NCBI GenBank assembly: GCA_964565795.1
Contig: CAZMGC010000014.1
Span: forward strand, 1-21,796
Reading direction: 5' to 3'
Length of the DNA stretch: 21,796 nucleotides
Source: 2-01-FULL-39-10-A sp964565795
Lineage (GTDB): Bacteria; Patescibacteriota; Microgenomatia; Levybacterales; UBA12049
Positions 1 through 8,080 of the stretch are shown here, one piece after another; the first letter of the stretch is position 1; each line of letters starts with the position of its first letter. A program made the translations under genes and the position numbers. The notes beneath the pieces are model-generated. The model ran no database searches. It saw nothing but the letters and a program-made list of their open reading frames with translations, and was not told the origin of the DNA.

Positions 1-1
1 G

Positions 2-2020
2 TGGTTGTTTATCCAATTATTTAAAGCTGGACTTGCTGAGAAAAAGAAAGCTGAAGTTAATTGGTGTCCTTCGTGTAAAACTGTTTTAGCCGACGAGCAG
101 GTTTTATCAGGAGAATGCGAGAGGTGTTCTTCAGAGGTTGAAAAGAAAGAACTCGAGCAGTGGTTTTTTAAGATCACACAATATTCAGATAAGCTCCTGG
201 AGGGTTTGGATAGAATCGACTGGACTGAGAAAGTTAAGATTGCTCAGAAAAACTGGATAGGAAAGAGTGATGGAGCTCTAATATCTTTTAAGACAGAATC
301 AGAATCTGTAATCGAAGTATTTACAACAAGGCCAGATACATTATTCGGAGCTACCTTTTTAGTTTTATCTCCCCAGCATCCTTTCATAAAATCTAACTTA
401 GATAAAATAGATCAAAATGTAAAAGAATATATAGATAGTGCTTTGGAGAAAAGCGAAATTGATTTGGAGAAAGAGAAGACAGGTGTATTTTCTGGATTTT
501 ATGCTATAAATCCAGCAACTCAGGAAAAAATCCCAGTCTGGATTGGGGATTATGTTTTGATGGGTTATGGAACTGGAGCCATAATGGCGGTGCCGGCTCA
601 TGATGAGAGGGACTTTGAGTTTGCAAAAAAATACGAACTCCCGATTAAATATGTTTTGGCCACGCCTGAAGGAGCAGAAAGCAATTTTGAGTGCTATACG
701 CATCGAGGCCAGATTATTGATTCAGGTGATTGGAGTGGATGGGATAGCGCCTTTGATTTTCACAAGATAATTTCGTGGCTGGAGGAAAAAGGAATTGGCA
801 AGAAAGAAACACATTATCATTTAAGAGATTGGCTTATTTCTCGCCAAAGATATTGGGGCGCTCCAATTCCTATGATTCATTGCGAAAAATGTGGCTGGCA
901 ACCTGTCCCTGAGGCAGATTTACCCGTCGTTCTCCCATACGTAAAAGAATTTAAACCATTAGGTACTGGTGTCGCGCCTCTAGCGCAGGATTCTGAATTT
1001 GTGAGCGTTAAGTGCCCTAACTGTAACGGAGATGCTAAGCGTGAAACTGATGTTTGTGATACGTTTTTAGATAGTTCGTGGTATTTCTTGAGATATCCAT
1101 CGACTGAGTTTGAGGATAAGCCATTCGATGACTCAAGAACAAAAAAATGGCTTCCTGTGAATATGTATATAGGAGGAGCTGAGCATTCCGTGCTTCATTT
1201 ACTCTACTCTCGTTTTATTACCAAGGTTCTTTTTGATCAGAAGCTTTTAGATTTCGACGAGCCTTTTTCTAAATTCAGAGCTCACGGGTTATTAATTAAA
1301 GATGGGGCAAAGATGAGTAAGAGTAAGGGGAATGTGGTAAATCCTGATAAGTACATAAATAAATATGGAGCAGATACATTAAGAAGTTATTTGATGTTTT
1401 TAGGTCCATATGATCAGGGAGGCGATTTTAGGGATTCGGGTATTGAAGGTATGGAAAGGTTCCTTAAGAGAGTTAGGAAATTTGTAGAAACAAATTTAGC
1501 CTCAGAAAATCAGTCTAAAAATGAGAGCGCTAATATTTTGACTGACCCTAAAATCGAAAAGATATTCAGCAAAACTATTAAGGGAGTGGGAAATGATGTG
1601 GAAAACCTGCGTTACAACACAGCTTTGGCAAAAATAATGGAACTTGTAAATGATCTAAATACATCAAAATCTAGCATAAGTTCAAAATACCTTAAAAAGT
1701 TGGTAATAATGCTTTCTCCGTTCGCTCCTTATTTAACTGAAGAGCTTTGGGAGATGCTCGGAGGAAATGATTCGGTCCATATACAGTCATGGCCAGAATT
1801 TGACGAATCTGCTTTAAAGGAAGAGGAATTTAAGATAGCAGTGCAGGTAGGTGGAAAGTTAAGAGGTTTGATTTCAGTTAACTCGGATGAGGTTGATGAT
1901 CAGGGAAAAGTTGAATCACTAGCTAGGAATGATTCTAGAATATTTGGGTATCTTGAAGCTGTGAAAATAGTAAAAGTGATTTATGTTCGCGGTAAGATCC
2001 TTAATTTTGTGGTGATATAA
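2..2020 (+). CDS. leuS: Leucyl-tRNA synthetase, 5'-truncated by the window edge
   Basis: Attaches leucine to tRNA-Leu in the cytoplasm (class I synthetase). The frame is open from base 2, so the start lies outside the window; about 120-130 residues including the HIGH motif are missing, judged from the usual length. Numbering from base 5, visible landmarks are: CPSC near 21-24 with a second Cys pair at 38/41 (zinc finger), the CP1 editing domain with TTRPDT (107-112) and the AHDERD motif (198-203), a second Cys set (293/296, 337/340), WLISRQRYWG (276-285), KMSKS (436-440), and the anticodon-binding and C-terminal domains to the stop. The next gene, comEA, begins 1 nt after the TAA, so the two are very likely cotranscribed. 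No frameshift or internal stop is seen. Identification is secure. Confidence 0.97.
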   Translation, partial: WLFIQLFKAGLAEKKKAEVNWCPSCKTVLADEQVLSGECERCSSEVEKKELEQWFFKITQYSDKLLEGLDRIDWTEKVKIAQKNWIGKSDGALISFKTESESVIEVFTTRPDTLFGATFLVLSPQHPFIKSNLDKIDQNVKEYIDSALEKSEIDLEKEKTGVFSGFYAINPATQEKIPVWIGDYVLMGYGTGAIMAVPAHDERDFEFAKKYELPIKYVLATPEGAESNFECYTHRGQIIDSGDWSGWDSAFDFHKIISWLEEKGIGKKETHYHLRDWLISRQRYWGAPIPMIHCEKCGWQPVPEADLPVVLPYVKEFKPLGTGVAPLAQDSEFVSVKCPNCNGDAKRETDVCDTFLDSSWYFLRYPSTEFEDKPFDDSRTKKWLPVNMYIGGAEHSVLHLLYSRFITKVLFDQKLLDFDEPFSKFRAHGLLIKDGAKMSKSKGNVVNPDKYINKYGADTLRSYLMFLGPYDQGGDFRDSGIEGMERFLKRVRKFVETNLASENQSKNESANILTDPKIEKIFSKTIKGVGNDVENLRYNTALAKIMELVNDLNTSKSSISSKYLKKLVIMLSPFAPYLTEELWEMLGGNDSVHIQSWPEFDESALKEEEFKIAVQVGGKLRGLISVNSDEVDDQGKVESLARNDSRIFGYLEAVKIVKVIYVRGKILNFVVI

Positions 2021-2021
2021 A

Positions 2022-2588
2022 ATGAACAGGATCAAAGAAAATTTATTGCCTCTTGCTCTAGGAGGGATCGGCCTCATTCTTATTATTGTTGGGATATTTC
2101 AATATATATTTCAGAAGCCACAAGAGCCTGCGTTAATCGTAGAAGAGGCTAAAACTACATCTGAGAAAATCCTTGTAGATGTCGAGGGCGCAGTAATTAA
2201 CCCAGGTGTTTATCAGCTATCAAATGAATCACGTGTTGTGGACGTGCTAGCTGCTGCTGGAGGAATGAGTGAGGCGGCAGATAGGCAATGGATAGAAAAG
2301 AACATTAATCTCGCGAAAAAGGTATCTGATGGTCTTAAAATTTATATCCCCAGAAATGGAGAGGAAATCTTAGCAGAAGATTTAATGGGCGGAGCAAGTG
2401 GTGGTCCGGTTATAAATATAAATACAGCTTCAAATACAGATCTTGAATCTTTGCCGGGTATTGGCGCAGTAACCGCTACGAATATAATTGAATCAAGGCC
2501 GTTCGCACAGATAGAGGATCTTCTATCAAGGAAAATCGTTGGTGAATCTACTTTTGAAAAAATAAAAGATAAGATTTCGGCAAATTAA
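2022..2588 (+). CDS. comEA: ComEA-type DNA-binding competence protein
   Basis: Binds incoming double-stranded DNA at the outer face of the membrane during natural transformation and feeds it to the ComEC channel. The 188-residue protein has one N-terminal membrane segment (about residues 9-28), a SLBB-like domain (about 50-112, with VEGAVINPGVYQL), a Gly/Ser linker, and a C-terminal helix-hairpin-helix pair (about 130-188) with the INTASNTDLESLPGIG motif that contacts DNA. This is the classical ComEA order. It starts 1 nt after leuS and its TAA overlaps the comEC ATG by one base (TAATG), which implies translational coupling. No Shine-Dalgarno is seen before its ATG. Confidence 0.93.
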   Translation: MNRIKENLLPLALGGIGLILIIVGIFQYIFQKPQEPALIVEEAKTTSEKILVDVEGAVINPGVYQLSNESRVVDVLAAAGGMSEAADRQWIEKNINLAKKVSDGLKIYIPRNGEEILAEDLMGGASGGPVININTASNTDLESLPGIGAVTATNIIESRPFAQIEDLLSRKIVGESTFEKIKDKISAN

Positions 2589-3829
2589 TGCATTCGAAGC
2601 TAATTTTTCTTGCCCTAGCCTCGTTATCACTCGTGCTCATCTTGCGCTTAGCGCTTTTCTTTGCTAATTTTAAACCTTATCCCGAAGGGCAAATTGTCAG
2701 CTTCGAAACAAGAGTAGCTTCACAGCCTAAAATATCTAGCAGGGGCCAACAAGTAAGCTTAAATCTTCCTAATTCGCAAAGAGTGTCAGTAAGGTTTGCT
2801 CTGGTTCCCGAAATTAGCTATGGAGATACTCTAAAAGTTGAGGGTAAGATAAAATATTTTGAGGCTGATAATGGGAATAAGGTGGCTTCTATAAATTATC
2901 CTGAATTTGAGTTGATAAAGAAGGGGATTGATTCAAATTTTATATTGAAAATAAGAGAAGATATTATTAATCTCTTTAGTTCGAGTCTTGAACCAAAATA
3001 TTCAGCTTTGGTTCTTGGTATAACCTTCGGTATAAAACAGGAAATGCCTCAAGATTTTCACAATAAGCTAGAAAAAACTGGTCTGCTTCATGTTATAGCA
3101 GCTTCGGGAATGAATATTACGATGGTTGGAGGATTCTTAATGAGCCTGTTTGCTTTATTCTTAAAAAGACAATTAGCTTTAGTATTAACAATTTTAGGCA
3201 TAGTTTTTTATGCTTTTATGGCTGGATTGGAGCCTTCGATTGTCAGAGCTTCTATAATGGGAATTTTAGTATTTGCAGCTCAACTTACCGGAAGGCAGAA
3301 TAGTTCATTTTTAGGTTTGTTTATCGCTGCATTATTGATGCTATTTAAAAGTCCTAGTCTCATTTATGATATTGGATTTCAGCTTTCATTCATGGCTACT
3401 TTAGGTTTAATTTATTTACGACCTTTATTTTTTCTAAAACACAGGCTTAAGAAGGCAATTGAAAAATCATTTATTGGAGATGATTTAGCCACGACTATTT
3501 CCGCACAGATATTTACTTTGCCTATCCTATTACTTAATTTTGGCAGTTATTCTTTAATTTCTGTCTTGGTAAATGCTTTAGTGCTTTGGACCGTGCCTAT
3601 TATAATGATAATTGGTGGAGTATCGGGGTTAGCAGGTTTAATATATGATCCATTAGGATATCTTTTATCATATTTAAGTATTCCATTTTTGCTTTATTTT
3701 GAAAAAACAGTTGAGTTATTCTCGGGATTAACTAATGGAATGAGCATCTTAGATATTCCTGGGCTTGTAATTCTTGGCTATTACTTAATTCTCGCTTCAT
3801 TAACTAGCTACATTAGGAAAAAGGGATGA
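2588..3829 (+). CDS. comEC: ComEC/Rec2 DNA-uptake channel, membrane part only
   Basis: Multi-pass membrane protein that would carry single-stranded DNA through the cytoplasmic membrane. Residues 1-27 form a membrane segment, about 30-115 form an extracytoplasmic beta-rich domain (DUF4131/OB-like), and from about 135 onward comes the competence domain, with YSALVLGITFGI and a TGLLHVIAASGMN motif matching the family's TGLxHxLAxSGxH pattern, followed by many hydrophobic helices to the end. Full-length ComEC of model bacteria is 700-800 residues and carries a C-terminal metallo-beta-lactamase domain; here that domain is a separate downstream ORF that overlaps by 4 nt (ATGA). The split is clean, with a proper start and a membrane anchor on the second ORF, so it looks like a gene arrangement and not decay. 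Confidence 0.92.
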   Translation: MHSKLIFLALASLSLVLILRLALFFANFKPYPEGQIVSFETRVASQPKISSRGQQVSLNLPNSQRVSVRFALVPEISYGDTLKVEGKIKYFEADNGNKVASINYPEFELIKKGIDSNFILKIREDIINLFSSSLEPKYSALVLGITFGIKQEMPQDFHNKLEKTGLLHVIAASGMNITMVGGFLMSLFALFLKRQLALVLTILGIVFYAFMAGLEPSIVRASIMGILVFAAQLTGRQNSSFLGLFIAALLMLFKSPSLIYDIGFQLSFMATLGLIYLRPLFFLKHRLKKAIEKSFIGDDLATTISAQIFTLPILLLNFGSYSLISVLVNALVLWTVPIIMIIGGVSGLAGLIYDPLGYLLSYLSIPFLLYFEKTVELFSGLTNGMSILDIPGLVILGYYLILASLTSYIRKKG

Positions 3830-4692
3830 AAAAAGCTCTTTTTTTATTTTCCACAGCCTTGATAATATTAATGTTTCTAGTTATTTTCGCATTTATTAAG
3901 TACTATGATGATAAGCTGCATGTAGTATTCTGTGATGTCGGGCAGGGAGATGCGATTTTTGTTCGTACTGCTCAGCAGGTAGATGTATTGATTGATGGTG
4001 GTCCAGATGATAAGGTTTTAGCGTGCCTGAGTAGGCACATGCCGTTTTGGGATAGAAGCCTAGACATGGTTATAATGACTCATCCGGATGCAGATCATTC
4101 TACGGGTTTGATCTCGGTTGTAGAGCGTTACAGAGTTGCGAGTTTCTATACTGAATCAATTCCAGGTAAGACGGATGTTTATAAGCGCCTTGAGGCTAAT
4201 TTAGCAAAGAAAAAACTGAGTGCTAAATATTTACACTCGGGAGATAGGATTTCGGATGGAGATGGGTTTTCGCTTAATATTTTATGGCCGAGCCTGAGCG
4301 AAATTTCTAAAATAGATCAAAACAGAGCAAACCTACGCTTGAACGAAGTTTCAGTAATTCAGCTTCTAGAATATGGCACATTTTCCACACTTTTTACAGG
4401 CGACGCAGATTACGAGGTAATGAATCGGATTGCCGGTTCAGCCCGTTCGATAAATATTCTGAAAGTCCCTCATCATGGATCTAAAACTGGAATGAGCGAT
4501 AGCTTTCTTTCCATTGTGAGTCCAGAGGTTGCAGTTATTTCATTGGGTGCCGGAAATAGCTACGGTCATCCTGCAAGGGAGAGCTTAGATTTACTTAAGG
4601 CTCACGATGCTAAGATTCTGCGTACCGATCAAATGGGTGATATAGAGATAATAAGCGATGGAAAGATGTATTATTTAAAAAATAAAAATTGA
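3826..4692 (+). CDS. ComEC-type metallo-beta-lactamase domain protein (separate ORF, membrane-anchored)
   Basis: Stand-alone version of the C-terminal hydrolase domain of ComEC, thought in the family to act as a nuclease that degrades one strand of incoming DNA. Residues 5-25 are a hydrophobic anchor with a basic N-terminus (MKKALFLF), predicting an outward-facing domain. The rest shows CDVGQGDAIFV (36-46), LIDGG (55-59), the metal-binding HxDxDH motif (H86, D88, D90, H91), FTGDAD, and KVPHHGSKTG, all typical of the ComEC/Rec2 hydrolase branch. The ATG overlaps the comEC stop (ATGA), and a purine-rich AGGAAAAAGGG just before it may help reinitiation. It ends 6 nt from the convergent histidine kinase gene. 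Confidence 0.9.
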   Translation: MKKALFLFSTALIILMFLVIFAFIKYYDDKLHVVFCDVGQGDAIFVRTAQQVDVLIDGGPDDKVLACLSRHMPFWDRSLDMVIMTHPDADHSTGLISVVERYRVASFYTESIPGKTDVYKRLEANLAKKKLSAKYLHSGDRISDGDGFSLNILWPSLSEISKIDQNRANLRLNEVSVIQLLEYGTFSTLFTGDADYEVMNRIAGSARSINILKVPHHGSKTGMSDSFLSIVSPEVAVISLGAGNSYGHPARESLDLLKAHDAKILRTDQMGDIEIISDGKMYYLKNKN

Positions 4693-4698
4693 GATCTT

Positions 4699-5874
4699 TT
4701 AAGAAATAATGGGAAGTTTGAATGTGGTTGTAGTCCCTTTTCCCACAGTAGATTCAATGTTTATCGTGCCTCCATGTGCATCAATTATGCCTTTTGTTAT
4801 ATATAGTCCTAGTCCGCTGCTAGCTTTTTGAGATTCTTTACTTGCGTTAGAATTAAATTGACCAAATTTAGTAAATAGCATGTTTTGTTTTTCTGGAGGA
4901 ATTCCAATTCCATTGTCTGCTACTGCTATAACTAGGTATCCTTGGGTTTTTGTTCTTTCAAACTCGTCATCCGTATCAACAGTAACTTTAATTATGCCAT
5001 TTTCATTTGTGTACTTAAGGCTATTTGAGATTATATTTGTCATAGCTTGAGCAATTCTGATACTGTCAAAAGAAACCATAGGTAGATTATTTCCTACCTC
5101 TGCCACTAGAGTGATGTTCTTCTTCTTAGCTTCAGGTAAAAAGAGGGAAACCTCGTCATGAACTAATTTTCCTATATCGTTAGGTGTTTTAGTTAAAATA
5201 AGTTTGCCACCTTCAACTTTTGCTGCGTCAAGAATGCTGGATATTTGAGTTAATAGTTTTTTTGATTGGTCATGAATTAAATTCAACATTTTCTTTTCGT
5301 CTTCTTCGCTAAGTCCATCTGCAAGCATTAGAGATGCGCTATCTTTTATGGCTGTTACAGGAGCTCTCAGTTCATGAACTACGGAGTGTGAGAATTCTTC
5401 CTTAGTTTTCTCAACAGATTTTTCTTCGGTGATGTCTTGAAGTAATATTGAGACTCCGGTAATCGGTGTGTTTTTCTTTCCTCCGATAGGATTTATAAAA
5501 ACCTGGAAAGTTTTACCGTTAATCACTACCTCGTGAAGAGTTGTGATTCTGTCAAACTGCATTACTTCTTTAATTTTTTCTGTAATATTCATTTCGCTTG
5601 TAAAAGAGAGAGAGATGTCTTCGAATGTTGGAGATTCTTTGGTTATTCCTAGAAAAGATCTAGCGGAATCATTAATTGCCCAAGAATTAAGCTTGTCGTC
5701 TAAAACTATTACGCCATCATTTAGGCTACTTATAATACTTAAGATTTTGTTTTTTTCTTGATCGGATATATCTTTTAGCTTTGAAGTGTCAGATCTAGAT
5801 TTGAACAATATTAAGAGTGAAATCCCAACAGAAAATGCTGTAATGATTATAAAGAGGGCAGTGGCAGTAATCAT
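4699..5874 (-). CDS. PAS-containing membrane sensor histidine kinase
   Basis: Sensor half of a two-component system. It has one N-terminal membrane segment (about residues 3-23) with almost no extracellular loop, so it probably senses a cytoplasmic or membrane signal. A PAS-like domain (about 43-150) is followed by the HisKA dimerisation domain with phospho-acceptor H167 in HELRAP, then the HATPase domain: N-box N284 (NIISNSLKYT), G1 DNGIGI (320-325), F-box FTKFGQF (334-340), G2 SSGLGL (352-357). All catalytic boxes are intact. The gene follows the response regulator by 5 nt in the same direction, so the two form one operon. It ends 6 nt from the convergent ComEC hydrolase gene, with no terminator hairpin seen between them. 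The stimulus is unknown. Confidence 0.93.
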   Translation of the reverse strand: MITATALFIIITAFSVGISLLILFKSRSDTSKLKDISDQEKNKILSIISSLNDGVIVLDDKLNSWAINDSARSFLGITKESPTFEDISLSFTSEMNITEKIKEVMQFDRITTLHEVVINGKTFQVFINPIGGKKNTPITGVSILLQDITEEKSVEKTKEEFSHSVVHELRAPVTAIKDSASLMLADGLSEEDEKKMLNLIHDQSKKLLTQISSILDAAKVEGGKLILTKTPNDIGKLVHDEVSLFLPEAKKKNITLVAEVGNNLPMVSFDSIRIAQAMTNIISNSLKYTNENGIIKVTVDTDDEFERTKTQGYLVIAVADNGIGIPPEKQNMLFTKFGQFNSNASKESQKASSGLGLYITKGIIDAHGGTINIESTVGKGTTTTFKLPIIS

Positions 5875-5879
5875 AGAAT

Positions 5880-6278
5880 TTAGAGAGGTTGTTCTCTGTC
5901 GGGTTGGGTTTGTGCCGCCTTAGTTAAATCTCTTATTTTTAAATCCAAATCATCTGGTTCTATTAGATATTTAAGTATGTAATCTGCCGCTCCTGTGTTG
6001 ATTGCCTTTTGAATTAATTCATTCTGGCCGAAATTGGAAAGCATTGCTACTGGAATCATTTTTGTAGCAAGATCGTCCTTTAAGGTTTTAAGAATTTCAT
6101 TGCCTTGAATATCAGGGAGAACTTGATCCAAGAAGATAAAATCTGGTTTTTCATTTTTGGCTTTTTCGAGGCCTTGCTGACCATTAGATGCAGTTATGAC
6201 CTCATAGCCGTGTTTTTTTAAAGCTGTAGCGAAAACAGTTAATAATGCCTCATCATCATCAACCATTAGTATTTTCAT
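5880..6278 (-). CDS. Stand-alone receiver-domain response regulator
   Basis: Receiver (REC) domain protein, presumably phosphorylated by the neighbouring histidine kinase. Of 132 residues, about 1-120 are the REC fold: acidic cluster D7-D9, phospho-acceptor D51 (IFLDQVLP), switch Ser81 (AMLS), and the conserved Lys103. The Lys is followed by Tyr, not the usual Pro (KYLIEP instead of KP). No DNA-binding or enzymatic output domain follows, only a short polar tail, so it must act by protein-protein contact or as a phosphate relay. It is the first gene of the operon and lies divergent to argS with 92 nt between them. A -10-like TATAGT lies 5 nt before the ATG. Confidence 0.93.
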   Translation of the reverse strand: MKILMVDDDEALLTVFATALKKHGYEVITASNGQQGLEKAKNEKPDFIFLDQVLPDIQGNEILKTLKDDLATKMIPVAMLSNFGQNELIQKAINTGAADYILKYLIEPDDLDLKIRDLTKAAQTQPDREQPL

Positions 6279-6283
6279 TATTA

Positions 6284-6289
6284 ACTATA
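6284..6289 (-). promoter_or_regulatory. Candidate -10 box for the RR/HK operon
   Basis: On the minus strand TATAGT ends 5 nt before the regulator ATG (6276-6278). With the usual 6-7 nt from hexamer to start site, transcription would begin within one or two bases of the ATG, giving a leaderless message. No convincing -35 and no Shine-Dalgarno are seen. Based on spacing only. Confidence 0.45.
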
Positions 6290-6355
6290 TGGTAGTACTA
6301 GAAAATTAAAAAAGCAATAGCTTTGAAATAGTTTTAAGAATACCGTTTGAAATTG

Positions 6356-6364
6356 TGCTAAAAT
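6356..6364 (+). promoter_or_regulatory. Extended -10 promoter for argS (leaderless type)
   Basis: TGC-TAAAAT is an extended -10 element, and the hexamer ends exactly 6 nt before the argS ATG at 6371. A standard start site would therefore be the A of the ATG. No Shine-Dalgarno fits in the 6-nt gap. No good -35 at 16-18 nt spacing was found, which is acceptable for an extended -10 promoter. Confidence 0.6.
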
Positions 6365-6370
6365 TTATTT

Positions 6371-8032
6371 ATGGAATTACAAAATGAATTAACCCAAAAA
6401 CTTCAAGAAATCGTGGTTGAAATTACCGATAAGGATGTTATTTTAAAGATTGATGTGCCTACAGATTTATCAAAAGGCGATCTTTCTACGAATATAGCCA
6501 TGAGATTAGGTGGAAATCCAATAGAAATGGCCGAAAAGATTAAGATTGAGCTTGAAAAAACTCAAATAGCCTCAAGATTTAAAAAAATTGAAGTAATTAA
6601 GCCTGGGTTTATTAATTTTTATTTATCGGATTCTGAGATCATAGTTCAGAGTTTGAATATCTTAAAACCGCGAAAAGCCAACAAGGAGGAGGAATTGATC
6701 TTAGAATTTGGAGATCTTAATCCATTTAAAGAGCCTCATTTGGGCCATGTCAGGAATCTGGTATTGGGCGAATCTCTCTCAAGGCTTTTAGAATCCCAGG
6801 GAAATGAAATTATTCGCGCAAATTATGAAGGAGATGTCGGAATGCATGTTGCTAAATGTATTTGGGGAGTTTTGGATTCAAAAGATTTTGAGGAATTTAA
6901 AAATAGAGATTTAGAAGAGCGGGCAAAATATTTAGGGAGATGTTATGCGAGGGGAGCAAAGGCATTCGATAAAGATGAAAATGCTAAAAAAGAGATAACA
7001 GAAATTAATATAAAAGTATATCAAAAGGATCCGCAAGTGATCGAAATTTGGGAAAATGGAAGAAAATGGTCTTTGGATTATTTCGAAGAGCTTTATAAAA
7101 ATTTAGGAGTTAAATATAAGAAGTATTATTTTGAAAGCGAAACAGCGCCAGTTGGAAAAGAAGTGGTGGAAAAAAATGTTGGGAAAGTTTTTAGAGATGA
7201 TGAAGGCGCAATTATTTTCAGAGGAGAAGACTATGGACTTCACACAAGGGTTTTCATAACTAAAGAAAAAAATGTCACATATGAGGGAAAAGATTTAGGG
7301 CTTGCTGTTATGAAGAGTGAGGATTTTCCAAATGCCAAATCCATCATAATGACAGCAAATGAGCAGACAGAATATTTTAAAGTTCTCTTAAAAGCAATGT
7401 CTTTGGTTGACCCAAAAATTGCTGAAAAAACTACACATCTTTCATACGGATTTATAAATCTTAAAGAGGGAAAAATGTCTTCCCGTACTGGAAATATTGT
7501 TTCTGCTTTTTGGCTTATTGAAGAAGTTGAAAAGCGGTTAAAAGAGGGCTTTAAAGAGGTCCCAAATGATGTTCTAAGAAGTCTTACGGTGGCATCTGTG
7601 AAATGGGCTATGCTCCGGTTTTCACGGGAATCAAATATTTCCTTTTCCATAGATGAATCTATTCAAATTGAGGGTAATTCAGGGCCATATATGCTCTACT
7701 CATATGCTAGGACACAGAGCTTATTGGAAAAAGCTTCCAGTAAGGATTTTGAGGCTAATCTTCGTGAAAAAATACAGCCAGAATTGGTAGCACTTCTAAG
7801 GATTGTCTGCCAATTTGAAATGGTTATAATAGACTCATCAAAGAATTTTTCACCCAATATTTTAACTAATTATCTTTATGTTTTGGCCCAAAATTTTAAC
7901 CATTTTTATGAAAAAGAAAAAGTAGTAGGGAGTGAAAATGAAGATGAAAAAATGGCAGTAATTAATGTCGTCGGTCAAGTGTTAAAAAACGGACTTTATC
8001 TTTTAGGAATTGAAGCGCCTAAGAAAATTTGA
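6371..8032 (+). CDS. argS: Arginyl-tRNA synthetase
   Basis: Charges tRNA-Arg with arginine (class I synthetase, cytoplasmic). The 553 residues are a usual full length. In order: the N-terminal additional domain (1-100), a Rossmann catalytic core with the HIGH-type motif HLGH (123-126, within EPHLGHVRN), YEGDVGMHV (152-160), a DLGLAVMK segment (308-315) corresponding to the family's DIAY-like motif, the KMSKS-loop equivalent KMSSR (368-372), and the helical DALR anticodon-binding domain with SGPYMLYSYARTQS. The start is fixed by the extended -10 element 6 nt upstream; no other ATG competes. The gene stands alone, about 48 nt before the M16 peptidase gene, and ends in TGA, which shows TGA is a stop in this organism. 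Confidence 0.97.
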   Translation: MELQNELTQKLQEIVVEITDKDVILKIDVPTDLSKGDLSTNIAMRLGGNPIEMAEKIKIELEKTQIASRFKKIEVIKPGFINFYLSDSEIIVQSLNILKPRKANKEEELILEFGDLNPFKEPHLGHVRNLVLGESLSRLLESQGNEIIRANYEGDVGMHVAKCIWGVLDSKDFEEFKNRDLEERAKYLGRCYARGAKAFDKDENAKKEITEINIKVYQKDPQVIEIWENGRKWSLDYFEELYKNLGVKYKKYYFESETAPVGKEVVEKNVGKVFRDDEGAIIFRGEDYGLHTRVFITKEKNVTYEGKDLGLAVMKSEDFPNAKSIIMTANEQTEYFKVLLKAMSLVDPKIAEKTTHLSYGFINLKEGKMSSRTGNIVSAFWLIEEVEKRLKEGFKEVPNDVLRSLTVASVKWAMLRFSRESNISFSIDESIQIEGNSGPYMLYSYARTQSLLEKASSKDFEANLREKIQPELVALLRIVCQFEMVIIDSSKNFSPNILTNYLYVLAQNFNHFYEKEKVVGSENEDEKMAVINVVGQVLKNGLYLLGIEAPKKI

Positions 8033-8038
8033 TATGAT
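8030..8038 (+). promoter_or_regulatory. Candidate extended -10 promoter for the M16 peptidase gene
   Basis: TGA-TATGAT lies across the argS stop codon. A start near 8045 would give a leader of about 36 nt before the ATG at 8081. That leader has no clear Shine-Dalgarno (the ATG is preceded by an ATAATAATAA run). Readthrough from argS is an alternative. Confidence 0.35.
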
Positions 8039-8080
8039 CCATGATTAGTTCTACTTGATTTTCTGTCCCAATAATAATAA

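Noticed and set aside
3826..3829. Sequencing frameshift as the cause of the comEC split
   Set aside because: Not favoured: the second ORF has its own ATG, a basic N-terminus and a membrane anchor, which a frame error inside a fused gene would not be expected to produce.
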